Assembly: GCA_039180865.1 (NCBI GenBank)
Contig: JBCDCZ010000001.1
Location: forward strand, 10,562 to 74,561
Reading direction: 5' to 3'
From: JBCDCU01 sp039180865
Lineage (GTDB): Bacteria > Pseudomonadota > Alphaproteobacteria > Rhizobiales > JACESI01
DNA: 64,000 bases
Shown here: positions 18,817-27,854 of the stretch, piece after piece
Position numbering within the stretch: position 1 is the first letter of the stretch
Layout: the number at the start of each line of letters is the position of its first letter
Program-made: the position numbers and the translations under genes
The notes under the pieces: generated by a model
Database searches by the model: none
The model's input: the letters and a program-made list of their open reading frames with translations, nothing else
What the model was told of the DNA's origin: nothing

Positions 18817-18975
18817 GCCCCAAACCCTTGTTGATCATGTGAAAATGACTGCTTTTCACTGAGTCAACGTATGAGGCATCCGAATGTGTTGCTAAAAATT
18901 GATTTTTTTTCTCAGGTTTGAAACTCCCGCCAACACAAGCCATGAGGTTACCGGCGCAAACAGGGAGGATCGGCG

Positions 18976-19893
18976 TTAGTTCTTCCTCACAATTGTTACA
19001 ACCGGTGATGCTGATGTGACGGTTGCGCCGCTGCCAATTGCCAGGGCCTCAAGAGCACCAAGCGGATTTCTAAGGTCCAAGCGACCATCAAATTCTTCGT
19101 TGGCAAGGTCATTATCAAGAATGATCACGGGCCCTGGAATGCGCCGATTAAGGATTTCGACTACCTCTTGAAACGACATGCCATCGGTCACGATGAGGCC
19201 GTCCCGCCATGTCGCCATATCAGAAATCGGGAGTTCGTCGGTAACGGGTTCGAGACCGTCCCGGTATCTGAGCCGGTCGCCAGCCTCAAGGCGCACAGGG
19301 GCGTTGTCGACGAGAACATCAACGGTTCCCTCTGCAACAGAAATCACAAGCTGATCTTCGAATCTGGTCACCTCAAATTCCGTGCCCACCACCTCAACAA
19401 CGATGTCATCAATCCGAACGCGGAATGGTTTGGCTCGCTGCTCAACCTGAAAATAAGCTGCTCCTTTGAGAAGGGTAATCTGACGTCGAATATCGTTGGT
19501 CTGGTCGATAATCGCGCTGGAGGCATCAAGCGTGATGGTATCGCCGGATGCAAGGTCGACCGTCATAATTTCAATCCCGGTGATGTGATCCGCGCGCAGA
19601 TAGACTGAGATGGGCTCGAACATCATGTAAAGAAACGCACCCAGTATTACCGCCAATAGAATTGAAACACGCGGCGGACTTTTGGGTTTTCGGCCAAGCG
19701 CTTTTGATACGAGGCCGACACCCTTGAGTAAGCGGGCGTAGGTGTCGCGTTCGGCTTCGCCTCTTGCAAGAAAGGCGTCGCGGTCGCGTTGAGCCTGCTG
19801 GTCGTTCGGGTCGTCTTCGAGGCGTTGATGAATATCGGCCGCCTCTATCGCCCGCTTGAACTCTTCTGGATCCAGGTCATCTTGATCCGCCAT
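18976..19893 (-). CDS. FecR-like anti-sigma / sigma regulator, third paralogue
   Basis: A 305-residue FecR-like protein with an N-terminal anti-sigma region (FKRAIEAADIHQRLEDDPND), a membrane helix at about 76-95 (VSILLAVILGAFLYMMFEP), the periplasmic FecR domain (LLKGAAYFQVEQRAKPFRV) and an STN-like tail (GLIVTDGMSFQEVVEILNR). The ATG at 19893 matches the starts of the other two. It is placed between sigma and receptor genes of the third cassette. Confidence 0.92.
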   Translation of the reverse strand: MADQDDLDPEEFKRAIEAADIHQRLEDDPNDQQAQRDRDAFLARGEAERDTYARLLKGVGLVSKALGRKPKSPPRVSILLAVILGAFLYMMFEPISVYLRADHITGIEIMTVDLASGDTITLDASSAIIDQTNDIRRQITLLKGAAYFQVEQRAKPFRVRIDDIVVEVVGTEFEVTRFEDQLVISVAEGTVDVLVDNAPVRLEAGDRLRYRDGLEPVTDELPISDMATWRDGLIVTDGMSFQEVVEILNRRIPGPVIILDNDLANEEFDGRLDLRNPLGALEALAIGSGATVTSASPVVTIVRKN

Positions 19894-19963
19894 TGATTCG
19901 GGCCCCGGTCTTCAACGTCTTTTACCTGGGTAACGTACATCGCAGCGAAATGTTTTGCGAAAA

Positions 19964-20443
19964 TCAGTCTTTCAGGACGCAGGTCACGACAGCGAGCGCA
20001 TGTTTAACAAGGGCGTGTGCCCGAAAACGGGAGAGATTTAATCGCATGCCGATTTCTGTGAATGTCAGGCCGTCCACCAGTCGAAGCCGGAACGCGGTAA
20101 CGGTTTTATCCGGCAGGCTTTCAAGGACCCTGACCACGCGAAGAAGCTCCTGGCGGGCAATGATAATGCGCTCCGAGTCGATATCGACATCTTCATAAAG
20201 CTTCAGATCAGAGAGGATTTGTCCTTCTGTCCGACTTGAACGGGTCCAGTCTCTTGCAAGGTTCGACACGATGCGCCGGAAAATCGGAAGGGCTTTGTCG
20301 GACGGATAATCTTTGTGCGCCCAGCGCAGCCAGCTATCCTGTACGAGTTCTTCAGCAACGGCTCTGCTCCGGACGACCCTAAGGGCGACCGAGATCAGGG
20401 TTTCGCGTTCTTTGATAAAGGTTGTAAGGGCCGGATCTGCCAT
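19964..20443 (-). CDS. FecI-type ECF sigma factor, third paralogue
   Basis: A 159-residue ECF sigma factor with region 2 (AVAEELVQDSWLRWAHKDYP) and region 4 (GLTFTEIGMRLNLSRFRAHA). It is 70 bp upstream of its FecR gene. Its predicted role is to transcribe the third receptor on FecR signalling. Upstream it carries the same conserved DNA module as its paralogues. Confidence 0.92.
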   Translation of the reverse strand: MADPALTTFIKERETLISVALRVVRSRAVAEELVQDSWLRWAHKDYPSDKALPIFRRIVSNLARDWTRSSRTEGQILSDLKLYEDVDIDSERIIIARQELLRVVRVLESLPDKTVTAFRLRLVDGLTFTEIGMRLNLSRFRAHALVKHALAVVTCVLKD

Positions 20444-20572
20444 CTATTCGCTACCATGGTTTCAAGAGCGATGGGTCTTAGTCGTTTTCCGGTTTCCTGA
20501 ATGTCTTTACTGGCATATTTACATGCAGTCAGACGGAAAGCAGGGTCTCGCTCTTGAAGATGTTTTTCGATT

Positions 20573-20695
20573 AGCTGGCTTCGCATGCGTGGCTGGCTGA
20601 CTCTTGCGTATTTAGCTTTCAAGGCCGATTGACCGTCAAGGTCTCTGCAAGGTGACACCGGCAGCTATCGGAACCACTGTGTTTTCAATGCAACA
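20573..20695 (-). promoter_or_regulatory. Three-part conserved upstream module of the third sigma gene
   Basis: AGCTGGCT/GGCTGGCT at 20573-20580 and 20591-20598 (18 bp start to start), TTGACCGTCAA at 20629-20639 and GTGTT-N5-TGCAACA at 20679-20695 lie 130-252 bp upstream of the sigma start, matching the first and second modules in order and spacing. The region from here to about 20890 shows no other feature. Confidence 0.6.
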
Positions 20696-20894
20696 CTTTC
20701 CTATGCGGCAAATGGGTGTCGCCATTGCCAGCCTTTAAATACCGGGTTTCGAAACTCATCGGCCCAACAACCTTCGCGTTCCTTTCCATTTTTGATAGGT
20801 CTTTGGTGCTGATGAAGCAGCGTAGGCAAACTGGTAACGGTATTGGGCAAAAGAAGAAACTGTGCGTAGGAAACGGAGCCCTTTGGGCAACCGC

Positions 20895-21118
20895 AAACGA
20901 ACAGGTTTTGTCCCTTTGATAAATGCGGTTTTGCGGATCTCTGCCTCACGCATGAATACCTCAATAATCACCGGTTTGACGCGGATATGAGCACCTATCC
21001 AACCATTTTTGACATCTATGCGGCCTGTATGGAATTTCCCGCGTTTGAACAGGCTGCGCCGGAAAATCAGCCCGATGCACTTTGGCGGGGCTACAATCGA
21101 CGAAAAGGACCACAGTGA
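20895..21118 (+). pseudogene. C-terminal remnant of a maleylacetoacetate isomerase-like (GST family) gene
   Basis: Reading the plus strand gives a frame containing NRFCPFDKCGFADLCLTHE, then NNHRFDADMSTYPTIFDIYA and CMEFPAFEQAAPENQPDA before the TGA at 21116. This follows the C-terminal signature of zeta-class GST/maleylacetoacetate isomerase (RFC-GD-PT-ADLCLVPQ, RF-D-S-YPTI, C-LPAF-AAPE-QPDA). No N-terminal two-thirds is present and a stop occurs upstream in the frame near 20868, so it is a remnant about 70 codons long. It ends 41 bp from the repeat that bounds the alginate island, consistent with gene loss at an insertion boundary. Confidence 0.7.
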
Positions 21119-21170
21119 TTACACAAGCCAATCATTAACCGCACTGTGATCTTTAAGCATTTGAAATTAT

Positions 21171-21218
21171 TGGTGACCCCGACAGGATTCGAACCTGTGA
21201 CCTGCGGATTAGGAATCC
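21171..21218 (-). repeat. tRNA-Arg(CCT) 3' fragment, candidate att site
   Basis: 48 nt match the 3' half of the tRNA-Arg gene at 41568-41644, including the CCA end, T arm and anticodon loop, with one mismatch. The 5' half (acceptor and D arm) is absent and the anticodon stem cannot close, so it is not a functional tRNA. Similarity extends 12 bp beyond the CCA. From 21219 to 21518 I see no gene. Confidence 0.8.
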
Positions 21219-21518
21219 CTGAGGAGGTCGACAGCTGATTGCTGCGCCCTACCGCCAGCTAGGGCAAAACAAAAAATTAGGTCCAATCTCACACTGTGTG
21301 ATGTCAAACATAACGCTGATACTTGTCTACATCATGCTTACCTGACAAATGTAGAAATACGGCTCTTCAGTCCTGTCTGGGTTTCTTAAGACCCTTTGTC
21401 ATTCCTTGTAAAAAAACTGAGCAGGCCAGTCTCCTGCCGGAAGAAAAAGAAAATACCGGACAGGCCATTCACACGCCCACCCGGTTTAACCTAGCCGACC
21501 ATTGTTAGGCCCGCATCC

Positions 21519-22925
21519 CTACCAGCCAATTCCCTGATAGCTCTTAGCCTTGGGCTGTTCCCTGAAAAGCCGCGTTAGATCGACGACATCATGCGCCTCC
21601 AGACAGGCGGCAAGTGCGGCAAGCCAATATCGACCCGGCTGTGTTGTCACAACGACTTCCGAGCAGGCGAGAAGCTCGCTCACATGTGCAGTCACCCGAC
21701 CGGAAAGCTTGCGGAGTGTGAGGGCGTCCTCATGATAATGGTGACGTAGCATCGCCACCTGCCGCATCATGCTCGCCGCATCCGGATAATTCGGATCGTT
21801 TATTGAGACCTCAAAACCAAGTTCAATCAGGCGTCCGGCAAGACGCAGAGACGGGCTTTCACGCAAGTCATCCGTATCGGGCTTGAAGCTAAGGCCACAA
21901 AGCCCGACCCGTTTCTTGCCCGTTGCGGCGATGAGACGTACAGCTTGTTCGATCTGACAATCATTTGTGTGCGGGAGGCTTTCGATCATTGGCAATTGAA
22001 GCCCGCATCGTTCCGCCAGGTGATTGACGGCGCGGACTTCTTTTGGAAGGCACGATCCGCCATAGGCAAAGCCGGGTTTCAGATAGTGCGGGGAGATGTT
22101 GAGGACCGTATCCTGGCAGAAGATCTCCATCACTTCGTGGCCGTCGATTTCAAGATGCTGACAGATCCGTCCGATTTCATTACCGAAGCAGACTTTCGCC
22201 GCGTGCCAGACATTGTCGGCGTACTTCACCATTTCGGCGGCATCGAGTGTGGTGGAGATCGGCATCGGATCAACCGGATCCAGAATACCGGCCAAGGCTG
22301 CGGATGCCCTCGCATCGGTCGCACCAATCACCGTCTTCGGAGGATTGCGGAAATCATCGATTGCGGTGCTTTCGCGCAAGAATTCCGGATTGAAACACAT
22401 TCCGAAATCAACCCCTGCCGCCTTCCCTGAGTGCTCCTCAACAAGGGGCAAGAAAACCTTACGGGTCGTTCCAGGCGGCACTGAACAGCGAAGAACGATT
22501 ACATGGTAATCGCCTTTATGCCTTAGGGCCTCGCCGATGCCGGCTGCTACCGCGCGGATCGCCGTCATATCGCAGGACCCGTCTTCCGCAGTTGGCGTGT
22601 TTACGGAGACGAACGTGATATCCGAACCGAGAATGGCAGCGTTCAAATTGGTCGTTGCTTTGATGCGGCCGGCCCCTGCCCCCTTTTCCAGCAGATGATC
22701 GAGACCCGGCTCAACAATCGGAGAAACGCCCGCGCCGAGTTTCCCGATTTTATCTTCGTCGATATCGACACCGATCACATCATGTCCGAGATCCGAAAGG
22801 CATGCGGCGGATACAACACCGACATAACCAAGCCCGATAATACTGATGGCTGGTTTAAAAAAGGTGAGTTCTCTTTCGCCGGCGATATCGGTGGCAAGAA
22901 GCGGTGACTTAAGATGAACGTTCAT
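21519..22925 (-). CDS. algD: GDP-mannose 6-dehydrogenase
   Basis: A 468-residue UDP-glucose/GDP-mannose dehydrogenase family enzyme that oxidises GDP-mannose to GDP-mannuronate, the committed precursor of alginate. Visible are the NAD-binding GLGYVG (31-36), the central domain, and the catalytic cysteine (Cys292) in LKPGFAYGGSCLPKEVRAV, which matches AlgD rather than UDP-glucose dehydrogenase. The N-terminus is about 25 residues longer than in Pseudomonas. GAGG lies seven bases before the ATG. It is alone in its transcription unit, next to a sigma-54 promoter and divergent from the sensor kinase gene. Confidence 0.93.
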   Translation of the reverse strand: MNVHLKSPLLATDIAGERELTFFKPAISIIGLGYVGVVSAACLSDLGHDVIGVDIDEDKIGKLGAGVSPIVEPGLDHLLEKGAGAGRIKATTNLNAAILGSDITFVSVNTPTAEDGSCDMTAIRAVAAGIGEALRHKGDYHVIVLRCSVPPGTTRKVFLPLVEEHSGKAAGVDFGMCFNPEFLRESTAIDDFRNPPKTVIGATDARASAALAGILDPVDPMPISTTLDAAEMVKYADNVWHAAKVCFGNEIGRICQHLEIDGHEVMEIFCQDTVLNISPHYLKPGFAYGGSCLPKEVRAVNHLAERCGLQLPMIESLPHTNDCQIEQAVRLIAATGKKRVGLCGLSFKPDTDDLRESPSLRLAGRLIELGFEVSINDPNYPDAASMMRQVAMLRHHYHEDALTLRKLSGRVTAHVSELLACSEVVVTTQPGRYWLAALAACLEAHDVVDLTRLFREQPKAKSYQGIGW

Positions 22926-22963
22926 GGCGAACCTCTTGATTGAAACTAGGATACCCTCCTCGT

Positions 22964-22979
22964 TCCAAGGATCGTGCCA
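22964..22979 (-). promoter_or_regulatory. Sigma-54 promoter of algD
   Basis: On the minus strand the sequence is TGGCACGATCCTTGGA, against the consensus TGGCAC(A/G)-N4-TTGC(A/T). GG and the TTG core have correct spacing. The expected transcript start leaves a leader of about 25-30 nt before the algD ATG. Confidence 0.8.
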
Positions 22980-23053
22980 CGTCGTAAGTCACTGTAAATA
23001 TTAATTTTTCAAAAATCCAATATAGATCCGGTCCGCAAATAGGGAATTGGAAA

Positions 23054-23066
23054 TTGCATTTTGCAA
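23054..23066. promoter_or_regulatory. Candidate activator site upstream of algD
   Basis: TTGCATTTTGCAA differs by one base from the inverse of the TTGCAAATTGCAA palindrome found upstream of the other island promoters. It is 75 bp upstream of the algD -24 element, a normal distance for a bound NtrC-type activator, and could also influence the divergent kinase gene. Confidence 0.6.
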
Positions 23067-23173
23067 ATGGATACCGTTCACGACCAAAACCCGCATGAAT
23101 ACGCGGGAATGTGAGAAGCCCGGGTAATCGTTTCGCAGTATATTGCTGATAACGTTCTCACCGGGATCAGGTC

Positions 23174-26100
23174 ATGGAACCAGTAATGTCAGAGCGCAAA
23201 TCCGATTATCGGAAAAGGTTGATCAGGCACCTGCTCTCGATTGCTGGCCTTGCAACCAGTATTGGAATTCTGACAGTCTTGCTGATTGACCACCAGTTGG
23301 AACGTCAACAGTTCCGACTGATGGTGGAAAGTGCCGAAAATCAGTCGCGCACAATAACGGCATTTCGAAGCTACTATACGCAGGAAGTCGTTCCGAAAAT
23401 CCTTGAAAATTCCGATGATCTAACCTTCTCACATGACTACCGGGAAAGCAGAAAGACGCTACCGCTTCCAGCGACAGTTACAATCGACATGGGTGCGCTA
23501 CTTGCTAACACAGAAGGCGATACCGCCTTTAATCTCATCAGTGACTTTCCGTTCGAGAACCGAAAGGGACGAGTACTAAGTGCTTTCGAGAAGGAAGCCC
23601 TCTTGGGGATCATCACCCGCAAAGAAGAGACCATCACAGATCTCGATGAAGGCGAGGACGGAAGCCGCATCCTCCAATATGCGGAACCGGTGGTGATGAT
23701 GCCAGCTTGTGTGGCGTGCCATAACACGCATCCCCTATCGCAGAAGAAAGATTGGAAGGTTGGCGATGTTCGCGGCATTCAGACCGTCACCATCAGGGCC
23801 ACTCCGGAAGCCTTTCGTTCTCTAGAAGATTGGTATCCGCTGATTGGATTTTACAGCCTGACGATACTGGGCGTTCTCGCGGCCGTTGCCGGACTATCGG
23901 TTCGAAACCAAAGATACATAACCGAGCTGCAGGACAATGCTGAAAGAGAAAAACAAAGCCGCGCAGATCTGAAAGACATCACCCGGCAATTCATCGAGCT
24001 TGAAGAGACGCTGAGCGATGCGATCGCCTCGCTGCCGGATGGGTTCGTCATCTACGATCGCAACGACCGCCTCGTTATGTGCAACGAGAAATACCGAGAG
24101 TTTTACAGTAAGAGCGCAGATCTACTCGTTCCAGGGCGCACTTTTGAGGAGATCATCCGGCGCGGGGTCGAACGCGGCCAGTATCCGGAAGCGGACGGGC
24201 AGGAAGATTCCTGGATTTCCGAACGGCTTGAGATCCACAAAAGCCCCGTCGCACCGATCGAGCAGAGGCTTGATGATGGTCGATGGCTAAGGATTTTTGA
24301 GAGACCAACCAAGCAGGGAGGGATCGTCGGTTTCCGCGTCGATATTACCGAGCTCAAGCGGCGTGAAATCCAACTTCAAGCCCAACGCGCGCAGTTGGCA
24401 GCAACAATCGACACGGCACTCGATGCGATCATCATCATTGATTCAAACGGTGTGATCATAGAGTTCAATCCGGCGGCGACGGCCATATTCGGTTACACGC
24501 GTGACGAATGCGTTGGGCAGAAGATGAGTGATCTGATTGTGCCCGACCGGCATAAAGATGCTCATGAAGCCGGGATGGACAGGTTCAGGCGCACAAGGAT
24601 CGGCAAGATCCTTGGAACCCGTGTGACGATTGAGGCGATTTGCAAGGATGGTTCGGAGATCACAATCGAACTTGCGATCAATCCCGCCGAGGGCGATTCC
24701 GGCACGATTTTTGTCGGCTATATGCGAGACATCACGGACGATCTTGCCCAAAAGAAAGCGCTCGAAGAGGCAAAAGAAGCGGCAGAACAAGCGACACAGA
24801 CAAAAGCGGCCTTTCTCGCCGTCGTGAGCCATGAAATCCGCACGCCGCTCAACGGCGTTCTCGGTCTCCTAGATCTGATTGACAGTTCAACGAAAGATGA
24901 AAAGGTCAAGAATTACGCAAAAACAGCGATTGAGAGCGCTGACGCCCTGGCAACGCTGCTGAACGATATCCTCGATTATACAAAGCTCGAAGAAGGCGAA
25001 ATCACCGTCATGCAGACGGCTTTCAACTTTCGCACCTTCGCAGAAGGAACTCTGGATTTGATGCGTCCCCTGGCGCATGAGAAAAACCTCGTCCTCGGTC
25101 TGGAGATTGACGAGGCAGTTCCGGCATTCATCGTCGAGGACCAGGTCCGCTTGCGGCAGATCGTTCTCAACCTCATCGCGAACGCGATCAAGTTTACCGA
25201 GACCGGCAGCGTGCAACTGCGGGCCAAACTGCTTGATGACGAAGAAGTGCCCCTTCTGTCAATCGAGGTGGAAGATACCGGCATCGGTATCGACGATGAG
25301 CATCTTCCTTTGGTCTTCGAGCAGTTCAAAACACTGGATACCTCCTATGAACGCAAGGAGGGTGGAACCGGTCTTGGCCTTGCGATTTCCAGAGGTCTTT
25401 CCAACTTGTTGGGCGGTCAGCTCAGGGCAAACAGCAAACCAGGCGAAGGCAGTACTTTCTCGCTAACACTACCAATATCGAAACCTGATCAAACGCCCGA
25501 GGAAGCACATGCCTCCAACATTGGCGAGATCAAATTCCGGCTTCTCGAAGGGAGGAAAGTTCTGCTCGCTGAAGACAATCTCACCAACAATCTTGTGATG
25601 TCGGATATGCTCGAAAATGAGGGGGCCAGCGTCACGTCAGTTGCCAACGGCAAAGACGCCTTGATGGAGTGCGAAAAGACCGCATTCGACCTCATTATAC
25701 TGGATATCTCCATGCCGGTAATGGATGGCAAAAAATCAGTAAAATTGCTTCGTGAAAAGGGGCACAAAGAACCAATCCTGGCGTTTACCGCCTACACCCA
25801 GTCCGAACTCCGCCCGAGTTTCATTGAAGCAGGCTTCACCGATATCCTGCTGAAGCCGGCGCGGAGGCGGGACCTTGAAGAAGTCATTATGACACTCCAC
25901 GAGAGCGATCTTTTTGGTCAGCAAGCAAAGACGGATGACAACGATAAAAAATCGCCAAGCCCCGAACCTGGCGACATTGATATGACGGAATTTGAACGCG
26001 TCATCGCCAGCACATCCGGCGAAATTAGACACCGATTGATTGAAGCCTGCATTGCGGATCTCCAATCCCATACAGAACAAGCAATGAGTGCGGCAGGTGG

Positions 26101-26356
26101 CGGCAGAACCGAGGATATCAGCCGTCATGCCCATGCTATCAAAGGGGTGGCGGCGACCTTCGGGTTTGCGCAGCTCCAGGAGGCGGCAGCGCGTTTGTCA
26201 GACGGAACGGTTCACCTGGCACCAAGTGAGTGGGTCGCGGAAACTCAACACATGTCAGAGATCACGGAAAGAACACGCAATGCGATCAGCACATGGTTTT
26301 CGACCAAAAACACTGCATTAGAAGACACATCCGATTTTGAGAGCACTTTGTCATGA
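23174..26356 (+). CDS. Hybrid histidine kinase with c-type haem sensor domain
   Basis: A 1060-residue membrane kinase. Order: membrane helix (20-38), periplasmic DUF3365/Tll0287-like domain with a covalent haem motif CVACH at 179-183, second helix (221-244), two PAS domains (about 281-393 and 405-523), HisKA with phospho-His553 in VVSHEIRTPLNG, HATPase (DTGIGI, GTGLGLAI), a receiver (LILDISMPVMDG) and a C-terminal Hpt domain (SRHAHAIKGVAATFG). The haem suggests sensing of redox state or a diatomic gas; this is inference. Its stop overlaps the start of the sigma-54 response regulator, so the two form a phosphorelay pair that probably controls the surrounding polymer genes. Confidence 0.92.
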   Translation: MEPVMSERKSDYRKRLIRHLLSIAGLATSIGILTVLLIDHQLERQQFRLMVESAENQSRTITAFRSYYTQEVVPKILENSDDLTFSHDYRESRKTLPLPATVTIDMGALLANTEGDTAFNLISDFPFENRKGRVLSAFEKEALLGIITRKEETITDLDEGEDGSRILQYAEPVVMMPACVACHNTHPLSQKKDWKVGDVRGIQTVTIRATPEAFRSLEDWYPLIGFYSLTILGVLAAVAGLSVRNQRYITELQDNAEREKQSRADLKDITRQFIELEETLSDAIASLPDGFVIYDRNDRLVMCNEKYREFYSKSADLLVPGRTFEEIIRRGVERGQYPEADGQEDSWISERLEIHKSPVAPIEQRLDDGRWLRIFERPTKQGGIVGFRVDITELKRREIQLQAQRAQLAATIDTALDAIIIIDSNGVIIEFNPAATAIFGYTRDECVGQKMSDLIVPDRHKDAHEAGMDRFRRTRIGKILGTRVTIEAICKDGSEITIELAINPAEGDSGTIFVGYMRDITDDLAQKKALEEAKEAAEQATQTKAAFLAVVSHEIRTPLNGVLGLLDLIDSSTKDEKVKNYAKTAIESADALATLLNDILDYTKLEEGEITVMQTAFNFRTFAEGTLDLMRPLAHEKNLVLGLEIDEAVPAFIVEDQVRLRQIVLNLIANAIKFTETGSVQLRAKLLDDEEVPLLSIEVEDTGIGIDDEHLPLVFEQFKTLDTSYERKEGGTGLGLAISRGLSNLLGGQLRANSKPGEGSTFSLTLPISKPDQTPEEAHASNIGEIKFRLLEGRKVLLAEDNLTNNLVMSDMLENEGASVTSVANGKDALMECEKTAFDLIILDISMPVMDGKKSVKLLREKGHKEPILAFTAYTQSELRPSFIEAGFTDILLKPARRRDLEEVIMTLHESDLFGQQAKTDDNDKKSPSPEPGDIDMTEFERVIASTSGEIRHRLIEACIADLQSHTEQAMSAAGGGRTEDISRHAHAIKGVAATFGFAQLQEAAARLSDGTVHLAPSEWVAETQHMSEITERTRNAISTWFSTKNTALEDTSDFESTLS

Positions 26357-27843
26357 TGGATAAGCACATGAACAATAAACGCGTCCTGATCGTCGAAGAT
26401 ACGCCGACGCTTGCAATGATCTACCAAGACCAACTCGAGAAAGCAGGGTTTGAAACTGACCTGGCTGAGACAGCCGAGCAGGCACTCAAACGATTGCAAG
26501 AGGATGACTTTGTAGTGATGCTTCTCGATCTCCAATTGCCCGATAGTGATGGTTGCACCGTGCTGGATAGGCTAAGCGAAAGCAAACGCTCACCGGCAAC
26601 AATCATCATCACCGCACATGGTTCAATCAACAAAGCGGTCGAGGCCATGCGGCTCGGCGCGCAGAATTTTCTTATGAAGCCGGTCTCGGAAGCAAAACTC
26701 ATCGCAGCGGTTGAAAACGCCATCGAGGCGGATCGGATCGTTCGGACAAGCGACCAAGTCGCGATTACCGAGGCCAGTCCAAAGAAGACTGTTTCCGGAC
26801 TAATCGGCGACGCACCCGTGATGCAGAATCTCTCCGCAATGATCGGCTCCATGGCACCGTCCATGGCTCCAGTATTCATTACCGGTGAAAGCGGTACGGG
26901 GAAGGAAGTCTGCGCGGAAGCCATCCATCGCTCCAGTCCCCGTGCCAAAGGCCCTTTCATGGCCGTCAACTGCGCAGCCATTCCGAAAGACCTGATCGAG
27001 TCAGAGCTTTTCGGGCACAAGAAAGGATCCTTCACCGGAGCCACATCCGACCGCAAGGGCGCTGTCATGAGCGCAAGTGGCGGGACTTTGTTTCTCGACG
27101 AAATCTGCGAGATGGACATCTCCTTGCAAGCAAAGCTGCTTCGCTTCCTTCAAACCGGTCAGATCCAACGGGTCGGCGACGATGCAGTCTTCGATGCCGA
27201 TGTCAGAATCGTCTGCGCGACCAACCGCATACCCGTCACCGAGGTTGCAGAAGGTCGTTTCCGCGAAGACCTCTATTATCGCCTGCACGTTTTGGCTCTT
27301 CAGCTTCCAGCTCTCAGAGAACGCGGCAATGATGTTGTTAAACTTGCCCAACACTTTCTGAGACGCGCTGCCGAGGTGGAAGGTAAAGCTTTCAACGCCT
27401 TCTCTACAGAGGCTCAAGAATGGCTCTTGAAGCATCCCTGGCCCGGCAATGTGCGGCAGCTTGAAAACCTGATCCGCGCCGTGGTCGTTCTGAACACAGG
27501 CGATGCCATCACTGAGGAGATGCTCTCTCGTGCAATGCCGCCGATACCGCTTGCATCGCAAAACAATCTGGTCGGAACGCCCGGTTTCATCGTGCCACAA
27601 AACAGCTCTTCCGCAGCGGGTATTCATGCAAACTCTGCGAACAGCACCACGCTCACTGATACCAGCATGGTAATCGACTTCGCGCGCCCGTTTCAGGATA
27701 TCGAGCGCGATATTATCGAGCGGGCGATCGACTATTGCCAAGGTTCGTTGCCGAACGCGGCACGATTACTTGGTATGAGCCCGTCAACGCTTTATCGAAA
27801 ACGTGAAGCATGGGAAAAGGCGCCCGACAAAGCAAGCGCCTGA
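26353..27843 (+). CDS. NtrC-family sigma-54-dependent response regulator
   Basis: A 496-residue regulator: receiver (about 9-125, Asp59 in LLDLQLPDSDG), AAA+ domain with Walker A GESGTGKE, the sigma-54 contact loop GSFTGA, Walker B GGTLFLDE, and a C-terminal Fis-type helix-turn-helix (GSLPNAARLLGMSPSTLYRK). The ATG overlaps the kinase stop (ATGA). The window contains five sigma-54 promoters, all in this island and all with nearby TTGCAA palindromes, so this protein is the obvious candidate activator. Pseudomonas AlgB has the same architecture, but orthology is not claimed. Confidence 0.94.
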   Translation: MMDKHMNNKRVLIVEDTPTLAMIYQDQLEKAGFETDLAETAEQALKRLQEDDFVVMLLDLQLPDSDGCTVLDRLSESKRSPATIIITAHGSINKAVEAMRLGAQNFLMKPVSEAKLIAAVENAIEADRIVRTSDQVAITEASPKKTVSGLIGDAPVMQNLSAMIGSMAPSMAPVFITGESGTGKEVCAEAIHRSSPRAKGPFMAVNCAAIPKDLIESELFGHKKGSFTGATSDRKGAVMSASGGTLFLDEICEMDISLQAKLLRFLQTGQIQRVGDDAVFDADVRIVCATNRIPVTEVAEGRFREDLYYRLHVLALQLPALRERGNDVVKLAQHFLRRAAEVEGKAFNAFSTEAQEWLLKHPWPGNVRQLENLIRAVVVLNTGDAITEEMLSRAMPPIPLASQNNLVGTPGFIVPQNSSSAAGIHANSANSTTLTDTSMVIDFARPFQDIERDIIERAIDYCQGSLPNAARLLGMSPSTLYRKREAWEKAPDKASA

Positions 27844-27854
27844 TACTTTGATGC

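Noticed and set aside
20756..20971. Minus-strand frame with a VapB/AbrB-like look (KPVRLRLPKGLRF)
   Set aside because: It overlaps the isomerase remnant on the other strand, has no toxin partner, and the likeness rests on a few residues.
21171..21264. A second functional tRNA-Arg
   Set aside because: Only the 3' part matches; the acceptor 5' strand and D arm are missing and the anticodon stem does not pair.
23120..23173. Sigma-54 promoter for the kinase gene
   Set aside because: A TTGCT occurs at about the right place but no GG lies at the required distance upstream.
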